Below are positions 34,071 to 42,608 of a stretch of 64,000 nt of DNA, piece after piece; the first letter of the stretch is position 1; the number at the start of each line of letters is the position of its first letter. Source of the DNA: Rhodobacterales bacterium HKCCSP123 (GTDB lineage: Bacteria > Pseudomonadota > Alphaproteobacteria > Rhodobacterales > Rhodobacteraceae). Made by a program: the position numbers and the translations under genes. Under the pieces are notes generated by a model. It did no database searches and was not told the DNA's origin. It saw nothing but the letters and a program-made list of their open reading frames with translations. The stretch lies in NCBI GenBank assembly GCA_015689745.1, contig WVSO01000012.1, positions 1 through 64,000 of the forward strand. The letters are read 5' to 3'.

Positions 34071-35090
34071 TTGCCCGCCTTGACCGAAGCCGAGGCGCGG
34101 GCGCTTGCCGCCCGCGCCTTCCGTCGTGCGGGGGTGGCCGAGGATATGGCCGAGGCCGCGGCGCTTCACCTGACGCTTGCCGAGATGATGGGGATTTCCA
34201 CGCATGGCCTGTCCCGCGTGGCCCCGATCCTCGAGCGGATCGCGGCGGGCGGCATCGACGCGGGCGCGCGGCCCGAGGTGAGCGCGCCTGCACCCGCGTT
34301 GCGGATGGTGGATGCGCGGGACGCGCTGGGGCCCGCGGTGGCGCAGATGGCGCTGGCTGAGGGAATGGCGGCGGCGAAGGTCGCGGGGATGGCCGGCGTC
34401 TTCGTGCGGCGCGCGACGCACCTGGGGGCGCTTGCGCCCTGCCTGTTCGTCGCGGCGGAGGCGGGCTTCGCCTGCCTCGCCACGTCGAACAGCGCGCCGA
34501 TGTTGGCCCCGCCCGGCGGGCGCGCGGCGCGCGTGGGCAATGCGCCGACCGGCATCGGCCTGCCGCATGTCGATGGGCGTCACGCGATGCTCGACATGGC
34601 GCTGTCGGTCGCGGCGCGCTCCAAGGTCCGCAAGGCCGCGCAGGAGGGCAGGGCGATCCCGCCCGACTGGGCGACGGATGCCGAGGGGCGGCCGACGACG
34701 GATGCACAGGCGGCGATGGCAGGGCTGATGCAGGCGATCGGCGGGGCCAAGGGCGCGTCGCTGGCCGTGATGCTCGACCTGCTGGCGGCGGGGCTTGCGG
34801 GGGCGGCGATCCTGTCGGATGTGCCGGACACGCACAAACACGCGGGCGCGCGGCCCGATCTTGGGCAGATGTTCCTTTTGATCGACGTGGGCCAGCTGGG
34901 CGGGCTGGCGGCGCTGACCGAGCGGATCGACCGGGCGGCGGCGATCCTGGGCGAGACACCTGCGGTTGGTGACGGCCCCGCGCCGCGGCTGCCCGGTGAC
35001 CGCGCGATAAAGGCGCTGCACAAGGCAAGGGCCGAGGGCATGACACTCCCCCCGGCCCTCGTGGATGCGTTGAGAGAGGCGGCGGGTTAG
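34071..35090 (+). CDS. Ldh family NAD(P)-dependent oxidoreductase (malate/L-lactate/ureidoglycolate dehydrogenase type)
   Basis: A 339-residue Ldh2/YlbC-type dehydrogenase, unrelated to Rossmann LDH. Features are MMGISTHGLSRV (catalytic-region His, ~residues 37-48) and THLGALAPC, in place of the usual NHFG. The cofactor loop reads SNSAPMLAPPGGRAARVGNAP and the C-terminal helix carries HKHAGARPDLGQMFLLID. It oxidises a 2-hydroxycarboxylate to the 2-oxo acid. The TTG at 34071, four bases after tctA, is the only start giving the family N-terminus. Its TAG stop overlaps the stop of the convergent transaminase (TTAG, 35087-35090). Confidence 0.85.
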   Translation: MPALTEAEARALAARAFRRAGVAEDMAEAAALHLTLAEMMGISTHGLSRVAPILERIAAGGIDAGARPEVSAPAPALRMVDARDALGPAVAQMALAEGMAAAKVAGMAGVFVRRATHLGALAPCLFVAAEAGFACLATSNSAPMLAPPGGRAARVGNAPTGIGLPHVDGRHAMLDMALSVAARSKVRKAAQEGRAIPPDWATDAEGRPTTDAQAAMAGLMQAIGGAKGASLAVMLDLLAAGLAGAAILSDVPDTHKHAGARPDLGQMFLLIDVGQLGGLAALTERIDRAAAILGETPAVGDGPAPRLPGDRAIKALHKARAEGMTLPPALVDALREAAG

Positions 35091-36352
35091 GCGGCCTCCA
35101 CCCCTTCGGCGATCTCGCGGATGGCCTGCAGGAACTGCGCGACCTCGGCTTCGGTGTTGTAATGGCACATCGAGACCCGGATCGCGGCGTCCATGCCGAG
35201 CGGTGTCAGGATGTTGCCCGAGTAATGGTCGGCCTTGCGCGTATGGGTGCGGATGCCACGCTCGCGCAGCTTCGTCACCACGTCGGGCGCGTCCATGCCG
35301 GCGACCGTGATCGAGACCAGCCCCTCGCGGCGCGGGTTGTCGACGCCGCCGATGATGGTGATGCCCTCGATCTCGGCCAGACCTTTCAGGTTGCCGGTGC
35401 CGTGGATCATGGCCTCCGTCAGGCGTGCCTCGTGGGCGTGGATCGCCTCGCCCGCGGCCACGATGCGCGCGCGGCGGTCGGTTTCGTCCGAGACCTGCCC
35501 GCCCAGCCAGTCGAAGTAATCGACCACGTCGGAGAAGGTGACATAGGCCCCAGTGTCGCGGGTGCCGAATTCCCAGGGGTTGCCGGGGGCGTCGATCAGG
35601 TGCTCGTGCTTGATCGCGTGCAGCCGGTCCGAGACCCAGGCCACGCCGTAGCCGTGCCGCGAGAAGACCTTGTAGGGCGAGACGACATAGCCGTCGATGT
35701 CGTAGCTCTCGATGTCGAGCCGCCCGTGGGCCGCATGCTGGATGCCGTCGACGATGATGATGCAGTCAGGGGACACGCGCCGGATCGCGGCGGCGACGGC
35801 GGCCACGTCCACGCCCATGCCGGTGACGGGCGAGGTGTGCAGGATCGTGGCGACGCGCGTGTCGGGCGTGATCTCGGGGATGTAGTGCTCGGGGCCGACG
35901 CAGCCGATGGCGTCGTCATGGGCGACGAGCACATGGGGCTTGCCCGTCACCTCGGCCCAGTGCTTCGCGGCGCTGCGGGTGGCGGGGTGCTCCAGGGTCG
36001 AGCCGAGGACGCGGCCCGGTTCGGTGCCGACGATGGCGGTTCGGATCAGCCGGAACAGGAGCTCCGTCCCGCTTTCGCCGACGAAGAACCGGCCATGGGG
36101 GGCGTTGAAGAAGACGGCCATGTCTTCCTTGGCCTTGTCGATCAGGGCGACAAGGGCGTGGGCGGCGGCGTTGTCGCGTCCCTGGTTGTCGGGGATCGCG
36201 GCGAATTTCGCGGAGGTTTCGACCACGGAATTCAGCGTCAGCGCGCCGCCCGCGTTCTCGAAGAAGATGCGCGGCCCCTCGAAGGGGCAGGTGTCGACAT
36301 GGGCGAAACGGCCGCGGACGGCCTCCATCAGACCGGGTTTCTCGGTGAGCAT
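35087..36352 (-). CDS. Class V aminotransferase / cysteine desulfurase-like PLP enzyme
   Basis: A 421-residue fold-type I PLP enzyme related to SufS/CsdA-like proteins. The substrate loop is FFENAGGALTLNSV, phosphate-binding is VGESGTELLFRLI, the Asp pairing with the pyridine N is in IIIVDGIQHAAHG, and the Schiff-base Lys is in VVSPYKVFSRHGYG. The extended Cys-loop of true desulfurases is not evident, so a transaminase or lyase acting on an amino acid or amine linked to the CoA pathway is more likely. It is the last gene of the caiB-ech-thioesterase-aminotransferase operon. Confidence 0.8.
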   Translation of the reverse strand: MLTEKPGLMEAVRGRFAHVDTCPFEGPRIFFENAGGALTLNSVVETSAKFAAIPDNQGRDNAAAHALVALIDKAKEDMAVFFNAPHGRFFVGESGTELLFRLIRTAIVGTEPGRVLGSTLEHPATRSAAKHWAEVTGKPHVLVAHDDAIGCVGPEHYIPEITPDTRVATILHTSPVTGMGVDVAAVAAAIRRVSPDCIIIVDGIQHAAHGRLDIESYDIDGYVVSPYKVFSRHGYGVAWVSDRLHAIKHEHLIDAPGNPWEFGTRDTGAYVTFSDVVDYFDWLGGQVSDETDRRARIVAAGEAIHAHEARLTEAMIHGTGNLKGLAEIEGITIIGGVDNPRREGLVSITVAGMDAPDVVTKLRERGIRTHTRKADHYSGNILTPLGMDAAIRVSMCHYNTEAEVAQFLQAIREIAEGVEAA

Positions 36353-36370
36353 CGGGGTCTCCGTCAGGGC

Positions 36371-36838
36371 TCAGGGGGTGGGCATTTTCCAGGTGGCCGT
36401 CGCATGGGCGGCCAGCTTTCCATCGCTCGAATACAGCTTGCTTTCCATGAAGGACAAGGACCGGCCGCGGCGGGTGAAGCTGCCCTCGACGGTCACGGTG
36501 CCCTCCATCACGGGGCGGATGAACTGGACCTTCATCTCGATCGTGGCGCCGGGGCCCGCGACCTTGGCGACGAGATGGCCCATCGAGATATCCATCACGC
36601 TGCACATGACGCCGCCGTGGAGGCTCCCTTGCGGGTTGCGGACCATGTCGGTTACCGGAAAACTGACGCGGCAGGTGGTCTTCTCGGCGTCCGGCGCGCC
36701 CTCGGGCAGGTAGGCGAAGCCGAGGTCGAGGAAGCGCGCGAGAAAGAACCGCTCGAAGGCCTGTTCGTGATCGTCGAGCGCCTTTTCGAGACGCGCGCGG
36801 GCGTCTTCGGTGTCGATCCGTCCGGGGGCGTCGGGCAT
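36371..36838 (-). CDS. PaaI family hotdog-fold thioesterase
   Basis: A 155-residue acyl-CoA thioesterase. The hotdog signature HGGVMCSVMDISMGHLVAKVAGPGATIEMKVQF (~residues 75-107) includes Asn-Pro-Gln-Gly-Ser-Leu-His-Gly-Gly at its start, the PaaI active-site loop. The N-terminal ~35 residues form an added helix. The ATG overlaps the stop of the upstream enoyl-CoA hydratase gene (ATGA at 36838). It may release a CoA product or rescue CoA from dead-end esters of this pathway. Confidence 0.88.
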   Translation of the reverse strand: MPDAPGRIDTEDARARLEKALDDHEQAFERFFLARFLDLGFAYLPEGAPDAEKTTCRVSFPVTDMVRNPQGSLHGGVMCSVMDISMGHLVAKVAGPGATIEMKVQFIRPVMEGTVTVEGSFTRRGRSLSFMESKLYSSDGKLAAHATATWKMPTP

Positions 36839-37623
36839 CACGCGCCCACGAAGTTCGGTTTGCGTTTCTCGAGAAAGGCCCGGCGGCCCTCGATGTAGTC
36901 GGCGCTGTCGAAGCAGGCCTTCACGCGGGCGGCGCATTCCTCGAGGTCGCGCTTGGATTCGTCCGTCACCGTCTGGCCGACGATGTATTTCACCGAGGCC
37001 ACCGTCATCGGCGCATTGGCCGCGATCATCTCGGCGGTCTCCTGTGCCGTGCGAGCCACATCCTCGGCGGGCACGAAGCGGTTCACGAGGCCCATCATCC
37101 GCGCCTCTTCGGCGTCGAAGCGGCGGGCGGTGAAGAAGATTTCCTTGGCGAAGGAGGGGCCGACGACATTGACCAGCCGGTTGATCCCCTCGAACCCGTA
37201 GCCGAGGCCGAGCTTCGCCGCCGGAATGGCGAATTGCGAATTCTCGCCGCAGATGCGCAGGTCGCAGCTGAGCGCCAGCGCCACGCCACCGCCGACGCAG
37301 AAGCCGTCGATCTGGGCGATGGTGGGTTTCGGGAAGGCCTCGATCAGGTCGTAGACGCGTTTCGTCGTGGCGTTGTAATGCGCGACGGCCTCGGCGCTGG
37401 CGCGCTCGCTTTCGAATTTCGACACGTCCGCGCCCGAGACGAAGGCCTTGCCGCCCGCACCCGACAGGATGAGGATGCGCACGCTGTCGTCAGCCGCGAA
37501 GCGGGTCGCGGCGGCCTCGACCGCCTCCCACATCTCGAGCGAGACGGCGTTGCGCTTTTCCGGCTGGTTGAAGATGATGCGGGCGATCTCGCCCGACTGC
37601 TCGGTGAGGATCTTGTCGGTCAT
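36838..37623 (-). CDS. Enoyl-CoA hydratase/isomerase family protein
   Basis: A 261-residue crotonase. Oxyanion-hole loops are KAFVSGADVSKFESE and IDGFCVGGGVALALSCDLRI. In the second active-site helix, AAKLGLGYGFEGINRLV lacks the canonical hydratase Glu pair, so it may be a decarboxylase or isomerase variant rather than a hydratase. It is coupled to the thioesterase downstream by ATGA and begins 17 bp after the CaiB-type gene. Sequence divergence from the PaaG-like copy at 3360 is high. Confidence 0.88.
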   Translation of the reverse strand: MTDKILTEQSGEIARIIFNQPEKRNAVSLEMWEAVEAAATRFAADDSVRILILSGAGGKAFVSGADVSKFESERASAEAVAHYNATTKRVYDLIEAFPKPTIAQIDGFCVGGGVALALSCDLRICGENSQFAIPAAKLGLGYGFEGINRLVNVVGPSFAKEIFFTARRFDAEEARMMGLVNRFVPAEDVARTAQETAEMIAANAPMTVASVKYIVGQTVTDESKRDLEECAARVKACFDSADYIEGRRAFLEKRKPNFVGA

Positions 37624-37640
37624 GGTGCTGTCCCTGTTCG

Positions 37641-38882
37641 TCAGATGGCGCCGGAGGCTTTCATCGCGGCGATCTCGTCGTCGGAATAGCCGATCTCGGT
37701 CAGGATATCGGCGGTGTGCTGGCCCGCCGTGGGGGGCGGGGCGGCGATCCGGCTGGGCGTGCGGCTCATGATGATGGGCTGGCCGACCAGTTCGGTCTCG
37801 CCCCGCTCCTGGCTGGTGACGGGCTGCGCAAGGCCCAGGTGGCGCACCTGCGGGGTGGCGAAGACCTGGGAGATGTCGTTAATCTCGCCCGCGGGCACGC
37901 CCGCCTCGATCAGCGTCTCGATCCAGTGGGCGGTCGGCTTCAGCGCGATGATATCGGCGATCTCGCCGTTCAGCGCGTCACGGTTCTTCGATCGGTCGGG
38001 GGCGGTCTTGTAGCGCACGTCCTCGATCCAGTCGGCGCGGTCGAGCGCCTTGGCGAAGCGTTGCCAGATGACTTCTCCGGCGACCGCGATGTTCATGAAG
38101 CCGTCTTCGGTGGCGAATACGCCGGTGGGGATGGTGGTGGGGTGGTTGTTGCCCGCCTGTCCCGCGACCTCGCCATTCATCAGCCAGCGCGCGGCCTGGA
38201 AATCGAGCATGAAGACCTGCGCTTGCAGGAGCGAGGTCTGCACCCATTGGCCACGGCCCGAGCTTTGCCGCTCGAACAGCGCGATCAGGATGCCCTGGGC
38301 GGCGAACAGCCCCGCACACAGGTCGGCGATGGGGATGCCCACGCGCATCGGGCCGCGGCCCGGTTCGCCCGTGATTGACATGAGGCCACCCATGCCCTGC
38401 GCGATCTGGTCGAAGCCGGGGCGGTCGGCGAGCGGGCCGTCCTGCCCGAAGCCCGAGATGGAGGCGTAGATCAGGCCGGGGTTCGTCTGGCTGAGCGTGT
38501 CGTAATCGATGCCGAGGCGTTTCTTCACGCCGGGGCGGAAGTTTTCGACGATGATGTCGGCGGTGTCGGCGAGGCGACGGAAGGCCGCGATCCCCGCCTC
38601 GGATTTCAGGTCGAGGGTCAGGCTGCGCTTGTTGCGGTGCAGGTTCTGGAAATCCGGGCCGGACCGCGGGCCGCCGAACTGGGCGGCATCGACCGGCGCC
38701 TCGATCTTGATGACGTCCGCGCCCCAATCGGCCAGTTGCCGCACGCAGGTCGGCCCCGAGCGCACCCGCGTCAGGTCGAGCACGCGCAGTCCGTTCAGGG
38801 CGGTGCTGGCGGCGGGCAGGGCGCCCCCCTGCGCCCGGGCGTCGGTGGCGTGTTCGACTGGCTGCTGAGCAGGCGAAGACAT
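37641..38882 (-). CDS. CaiB/BaiF (class III) CoA transferase
   Basis: A 413-residue family III CoA transferase that activates a carboxylate by moving CoA from a donor acyl-CoA. Diagnostic blocks are LDLTRVRSGPTCVRQLADWGADVIKIE (~35-61) and the catalytic Asp158 in ADRPGFDQIAQGMGGLMS, followed by SLLQAQVFML. The first 25 Gln/Ala-rich residues are probably disordered. GGGGAGAG upstream fixes ATG 38882. It is first gene of the minus-strand operon and divergent from a GntR gene. Confidence 0.92.
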   Translation of the reverse strand: MSSPAQQPVEHATDARAQGGALPAASTALNGLRVLDLTRVRSGPTCVRQLADWGADVIKIEAPVDAAQFGGPRSGPDFQNLHRNKRSLTLDLKSEAGIAAFRRLADTADIIVENFRPGVKKRLGIDYDTLSQTNPGLIYASISGFGQDGPLADRPGFDQIAQGMGGLMSITGEPGRGPMRVGIPIADLCAGLFAAQGILIALFERQSSGRGQWVQTSLLQAQVFMLDFQAARWLMNGEVAGQAGNNHPTTIPTGVFATEDGFMNIAVAGEVIWQRFAKALDRADWIEDVRYKTAPDRSKNRDALNGEIADIIALKPTAHWIETLIEAGVPAGEINDISQVFATPQVRHLGLAQPVTSQERGETELVGQPIIMSRTPSRIAAPPPTAGQHTADILTEIGYSDDEIAAMKASGAI

Positions 38883-38923
38883 GGTCTCTCCCCGTGGTAC
38901 ACAAGCTGAAACCGATGTATGAC

Positions 38924-38965
38924 ATTGTCCGACACATGACAATCAAAATGTTGATTGTTGACAAA
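38924..38965. promoter_or_regulatory. Operator cluster between caiB-type gene and second gntR
   Basis: Three inverted half-site pairs: ATTGTC (38924) with GACAAT (38938), spacing 8; ACAATCA (38939) with TGATTGT (38952), spacing 6; and TTGT-TG-ACAA (38955-38964), identical in 10 bases to the site at 30154. A TTGACA hexamer overlaps the last. The cluster is positioned to control both divergent operons. Confidence 0.6.
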
Positions 38966-38992
38966 ATACGAGGTTGGAGGTCAGGTGCGGCC

Positions 38993-39688
38993 ATGACGAC
39001 AGGGGCAAGATCCATAGGGCGGCGCGCGACGCTGGCGGTCGAGGTTCGGGGCGAGATCGAACGGATGATCGTCGACGGAGAGCTTGCGGCGGGCGAGAAG
39101 CTGAACGAGTTGACGCTGTCCTCGGCGATGGGGGTCAGCCGCGGCACCGTGCGCGAGGCGATCCGGTCGCTCGCCGACAGCGGGCTGATCGACCTGATCG
39201 CGAACCGGGGCGCTTTCGTGCACGAGACGACGCTGGCCGAGATCCGGAACCTTTACGATCTGCGCGGGTCGATCTTCGCCATGGCCTGCGCTGCCGCCGC
39301 GCGGCGCGTGGGCGAGGGGGCCGAGGCGAAGCTGGTCGCGCGGCTCGAGAAGAACCTCGAGCAGATGCGCGAGACCCATGCCAAGGGCGACACCGCGCGC
39401 TACTACGCGCTCAACATCGAGTTCCATGACCTGCTGCTGCAGGCCGCGTCCAACCCCAAGGCCAAGACGATCTACGACAACCTCGTCAAGGAAATGCACC
39501 TGTTCCGGCGCAAGGGCCTGTCGGTGGCGACGAACATCGCCCGGTCCATCGACGAGCATGCCGCGATCACCCGCGCCGTGGCCGCCGCCGACCCCGAGGG
39601 GGCGCGCGTGGCGGCGCTGGCGCATATCACCGGCGGGCTCGCCCGCTACATGACCATGGCCGAGGCCGCCAGCCCCATGGCGGGTTGA
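38993..39688 (+). CDS. GntR family regulator, FCD subfamily (MatR-like)
   Basis: A 231-residue repressor: winged helix VRGEIERMIVDGELAAGEKLNELTLSSAMGVSRGTVREAIRSL and an FCD effector domain with LNIEFHDLLLQAASN and DEHAAITRA, which carry the metal-binding His residues. It lies 34 bp upstream of malonyl-CoA synthase in the same direction, the arrangement of MatR in malonate metabolism. The start at 38993 is favoured by the preceding GGAGG/AGG run and by the DNA-binding domain beginning ~15 residues in. The upstream operator cluster suggests autoregulation. Confidence 0.9.
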   Translation: MTTGARSIGRRATLAVEVRGEIERMIVDGELAAGEKLNELTLSSAMGVSRGTVREAIRSLADSGLIDLIANRGAFVHETTLAEIRNLYDLRGSIFAMACAAAARRVGEGAEAKLVARLEKNLEQMRETHAKGDTARYYALNIEFHDLLLQAASNPKAKTIYDNLVKEMHLFRRKGLSVATNIARSIDEHAAITRAVAAADPEGARVAALAHITGGLARYMTMAEAASPMAG

Positions 39689-39722
39689 GCGGCCCCATCC
39701 GACGACAAGGCAGGACGAGACG

Positions 39723-41246
39723 ATGACCAACCCGCTCTACGACGCGCTTTTCGCCCCGCACGAGGGGCAGGACACGGTGTTCCTGCACCTGCCCGACGGC
39801 AGCACGGTGACCCATGCGGGCTTCCTGTTGAAGGCGCGGCAGACGGCGAACGCGCTGACCGCCTTTGGCGTGGCCCCCGGCGACCGCGTCGCCGTCCATG
39901 TCGAGAAGTCGCCCGAGGCGCTGGCGCTTTACGCGGCCTGCATCATGTCCGGCGTCGTCTTCCTGCCGCTCAACACGGCCTATACGGCGAAGGAGCTTGA
40001 CTATTTCGTCGGCGACAGCGGGGCGGCCCTCTTCGTCTGCGACCCGGCCGAGGCCGAGGCGATGGCGCCCATCGCCGGGGCGGCGGGGGCGAGGTTGCTG
40101 ACGCTGGGCGGTGACGGGTCGGGGTCCTTGACGGATGCCGTTGCGGGGCAGGGGGACGATTTCGCCCCCGTCGCGCGGGGCGAGGATGATCTTGCGGCGC
40201 TGCTTTACACCTCGGGCACGACCGGGCGTTCCAAGGGCGCGATGCTGACGCAGCGGAACCTGTTGTCGAACGCCCGCGCGCTGGTCGAGTGCTGGCGCTT
40301 CACGGAGCGTGACGTGCTGCTGCACGCGCTGCCGATCTTCCACAGCCACGGGCTTTTCGTGGCCACGAACGTGATGCTGCTGGCGGGCGGCGCGATGATC
40401 TTCCTGCCGAAATTCGACCTGGAGACGGTGCTGGCCAAACTGCCGATGGCCACGACCATGATGGGGGTTCCGACCTTCTACACGCGGCTTCTGGACGATC
40501 CGCGCTTCGACCGCGACCTGACGGCGCATATGCGGCTCTTCATCTCGGGCTCGGCCCCGCTTCTGGCGGAAACCCACCGCCAGTTCGAGGCGCGCACCGG
40601 CCACCGCATCCTCGAGCGTTACGGGATGACGGAAACCTCGATGAACACCTCGAACCCCTATGACGGCGACAGGCGCGCAGGCACGGTGGGCTTCCCCCTG
40701 CCGGGCGTCGAGGTGCGGGTCTGCGACCCCGAGACCCGGGCCGAGCTGCCCGTGGGCGAGACGGGGATGCTGCATGTGCGGGGGCCGAACGTGTTCAAGG
40801 GCTACTGGCAGATGCCGGAAAAGACGCGCGAGGAGCTGCAGGAGGACGGCTGGTTCCTGACGGGTGATCTCGCCAAGATCGACGGCGACGGCTACGTCAC
40901 CATCGTCGGGCGCGGCAAGGACCTGATCATCTCGGGCGGCTACAACATCTATCCCAAGGAGATCGAGCTGTTCCTCGACGCGCAGCCGGGCGTGAAGGAA
41001 AGCGCCGTCATCGGCGCGCCGCATCCCGATTTCGGGGAAAGCGTGGTCGCCGTGCTGGTGCCCGAGGCGGGGACCGAGATCGACCTTGCCGCGATCGAGG
41101 CGGCGGCACGCGCCGATCTTGCCGGGTTCAAGCGCCCGCGCCACGTGGCCGTCGTGGATGCGTTGCCCCGCAACACGATGGGCAAGGTGCAGAAGGCCGA
41201 GCTGCGCAAGACCTACGAGGGGGTTTTCCGGCAGAAGGCGGGCTGA
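39723..41246 (+). CDS. matB: Malonyl-CoA synthase (malonate-CoA ligase)
   Basis: A 507-residue adenylate-forming enzyme, malonate + ATP + CoA to malonyl-CoA. The P-loop is LLYTSGTTGRSKGAMLT (~residues 160-176), the A5 region is ERYGMTETSMNTSNPYDG, and the A8 hinge is GRGKDLIISGGYNIYPKE. The catalytic A10 Lys is in PRNTMGKVQK. The LPIFHSHGLFVATNV and FISGSAPLL blocks are those of MatB/ACSF3 enzymes. No malonyl-CoA decarboxylase gene is nearby, so malonyl-CoA may feed fatty-acid synthesis or serve as CoA donor for the neighbouring CoA transferase. It is last in the gntR-matB unit, ending 16 bp before the tRNA on the opposite strand. Confidence 0.9.
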   Translation: MTNPLYDALFAPHEGQDTVFLHLPDGSTVTHAGFLLKARQTANALTAFGVAPGDRVAVHVEKSPEALALYAACIMSGVVFLPLNTAYTAKELDYFVGDSGAALFVCDPAEAEAMAPIAGAAGARLLTLGGDGSGSLTDAVAGQGDDFAPVARGEDDLAALLYTSGTTGRSKGAMLTQRNLLSNARALVECWRFTERDVLLHALPIFHSHGLFVATNVMLLAGGAMIFLPKFDLETVLAKLPMATTMMGVPTFYTRLLDDPRFDRDLTAHMRLFISGSAPLLAETHRQFEARTGHRILERYGMTETSMNTSNPYDGDRRAGTVGFPLPGVEVRVCDPETRAELPVGETGMLHVRGPNVFKGYWQMPEKTREELQEDGWFLTGDLAKIDGDGYVTIVGRGKDLIISGGYNIYPKEIELFLDAQPGVKESAVIGAPHPDFGESVVAVLVPEAGTEIDLAAIEAAARADLAGFKRPRHVAVVDALPRNTMGKVQKAELRKTYEGVFRQKAG

Positions 41247-41262
41247 GGGCGTCGGGGGGAAG

Positions 41263-41352
41263 TGGCGGAGAGACAGGGATTCGAACCCTGGGTGGACTTG
41301 CGCCCACAACGGTTTTCGAGACCGCCCCGTTCGACCACTCCGGCACCTCTCC
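41263..41352 (-). tRNA. tRNA-Ser(CGA)
   Basis: Read on the minus strand: acceptor GGAGAGG pairing with the 3' end CTCTCC-G-CCA (CCA encoded), a D-arm with GTGGTCGAA, an anticodon stem-loop GCGGT-CTCGAAA-ACCGT with anticodon CGA, a long class II variable arm (about 18 nt), and a T-arm CAGGG-TTCGAAT-CCCTG. The long variable arm confirms tRNA-Ser. It decodes UCG. Confidence 0.96.
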
Positions 41353-41381
41353 GCGCTTCGGGTCAGGGTCAGTAGGGCGGG

Positions 41382-41410
41382 CATTTAGCGGCCATGACCG
41401 GGGGGCGCAA
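41382..41410 (-). promoter_or_regulatory. Possible promoter of tRNA-Ser
   Basis: On the minus strand TTGCGC (41410-41405), a 17-nt spacer and TAAATG (41387-41382) lie about 30 bp upstream of the mature tRNA 5' end. The hexamers match consensus only partly. Confidence 0.35.
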
Positions 41411-41528
41411 GGGGGGTTCTGAGCCACGCACGCCGGATCACGAATTTGACAGGGTGGGACAAGGGCGGTGGAAATCGGCGCGCGCCCGCGCCATCTAGGA
41501 GGCCAACCGCGCCAAGACCGGAGTGACC

Positions 41529-42419
41529 ATGCCGTCCCGTTCGATCCTCGCCCTTCCGTTCCTCCTGGCCCCGCTGGCCGTCCTGCCCCTGGCAGCTCCC
41601 GCGCAGACGAACGCCGAGGCGCAGCTCGTGCTGCCCGAGACGCGGCTGTCCGAGGAGGCGCCCGAGGTCCGCGCCGTCTTCGAGGCGATGGGGCTTTACG
41701 ACATCCTGTCCGTCATGTCGGTCGAGGGGCTGGAAGGCGCGCCCGACATCGAGGCCGACATGTTCCCCGGCCAGGGCGGCAGCGCCTGGCCGGCCGTGGT
41801 CGCGGGCATCTACGCCACTGACCGCATGATCGCGCAGTTCGAGGCCGCCATTCCGCTGGAGCGGATGACACCCGAGATCGTCGCCGAGTTGCAGGCCTTC
41901 TACGACAGCGACCTCGGGCAGCGGGTGGCCGCGGGCGAGGTGGCGGGGCGCCAGGCGCTGCTCGAACCCGGCGTCGAGGAGGCCGCGCGCGAGCTGGCCC
42001 GGCAGCAGGCCGCCGAGGGCACCGAGCGGATCGCCCTTCTGACCGAGTTCTCCGCGGTGAACGACTTCGTCGAGCGCAACGTGACGGGGGCGCTCAACTC
42101 GAACTTCGCCTTCTACCGTGGCCTCGGCGACGGCGGCGCCTTCGAGACCGAGATCCCCGAGGAGCTGATGCTGGCCGAGGTCTGGGGCCAGGAGGCCGAG
42201 ATCCGCACCGAGACGACCGAGTGGCTGTTCGGCTACCAGATCCTCGCCTACGAGGACCTCACGGACGCCGAGATGGCGCGCTACATCGAGATGTCGGAAA
42301 GCGAGGCGGGGCAGGTGCTGAACGCGGTTCTGTTCCAGGCCTTCGACGTGCTCTTCGAAGAGGTGAGCTATGACCTCGGCAAGGCGGCGGCGAGCTTCAT
42401 CGCGGGCGAGGAAACCTGA
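41529..42419 (+). CDS. DUF2059-type secreted protein
   Basis: A 296-residue protein with an N-terminal signal peptide (cut after APAQ, ~residue 27), predicted periplasmic. The C-terminal third (residues ~85-140 and 240-296) shows DUF2059-like helices such as FYDSDLGQRVAAGEVAGRQ and ARYIEMSESEAGQVLNAVLFQAFDVLF. The whole chain is alpha-helical and strongly acidic. The function is unknown. GGAG five bases upstream supports ATG 41529 over GTG 41523. A TTGACA (41446-41451) lies upstream with a poor -10. It stands between the tRNA and the rplU promoter and is probably monocistronic. Confidence 0.75.
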   Translation: MPSRSILALPFLLAPLAVLPLAAPAQTNAEAQLVLPETRLSEEAPEVRAVFEAMGLYDILSVMSVEGLEGAPDIEADMFPGQGGSAWPAVVAGIYATDRMIAQFEAAIPLERMTPEIVAELQAFYDSDLGQRVAAGEVAGRQALLEPGVEEAARELARQQAAEGTERIALLTEFSAVNDFVERNVTGALNSNFAFYRGLGDGGAFETEIPEELMLAEVWGQEAEIRTETTEWLFGYQILAYEDLTDAEMARYIEMSESEAGQVLNAVLFQAFDVLFEEVSYDLGKAAASFIAGEET

Positions 42420-42431
42420 GCGCAGGAGCGC

Positions 42432-42460
42432 TTGACAGGACAGGGCCGACACGTCATATG
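42432..42460 (+). promoter_or_regulatory. Predicted promoter of rplU-rpmA
   Basis: TTGACA (42432-42437), a 17-nt spacer and CATATG (42455-42460). It sits ~150 bp upstream of the L21 ATG and immediately after the DUF2059 stop, giving a long untranslated leader. Confidence 0.6.
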
Positions 42461-42473
42461 CAGGCCTCCATCG

Positions 42474-42574
42474 CCGCCCATGCCGGGCGGTCTTTGGTTT
42501 TCTGGAACGAACGCCCCTGACGGGGCGCGCAGCTCGAAGGCGGGGAGCACCCCCGAAACGCCTGCACATGCAGG
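42474..42574 (+). promoter_or_regulatory. Structured 5' leader of the rplU-rpmA mRNA
   Basis: Three successive perfect hairpins occur: CCGCCC-ATGCC-GGGCGG (42474-42490) followed by a T-rich TCTTTGGTTTTCT run, CGCCCC-TGAC-GGGGCG (42512-42527), and CCTGC-ACAT-GCAGG (42562-42573 core within 42561-42574). The first, with its U-tract, looks like an attenuator. Together they may mediate autoregulation by a ribosomal protein, which is common for ribosomal-protein mRNAs but unproven here. Confidence 0.5.
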
Positions 42575-42608
42575 GGCCGCAGGGCGCGGGATACGAAGGA
42601 AAGACGCG

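Noticed and set aside
39723-41246. Reading the acyl-CoA ligase as a generic long-chain fatty acid ligase
   Set aside because: Active-site blocks and the ~507-residue length fit MatB/ACSF3, and the adjacent FCD-type GntR with a TTGT-N2-ACAA operator supports malonate.
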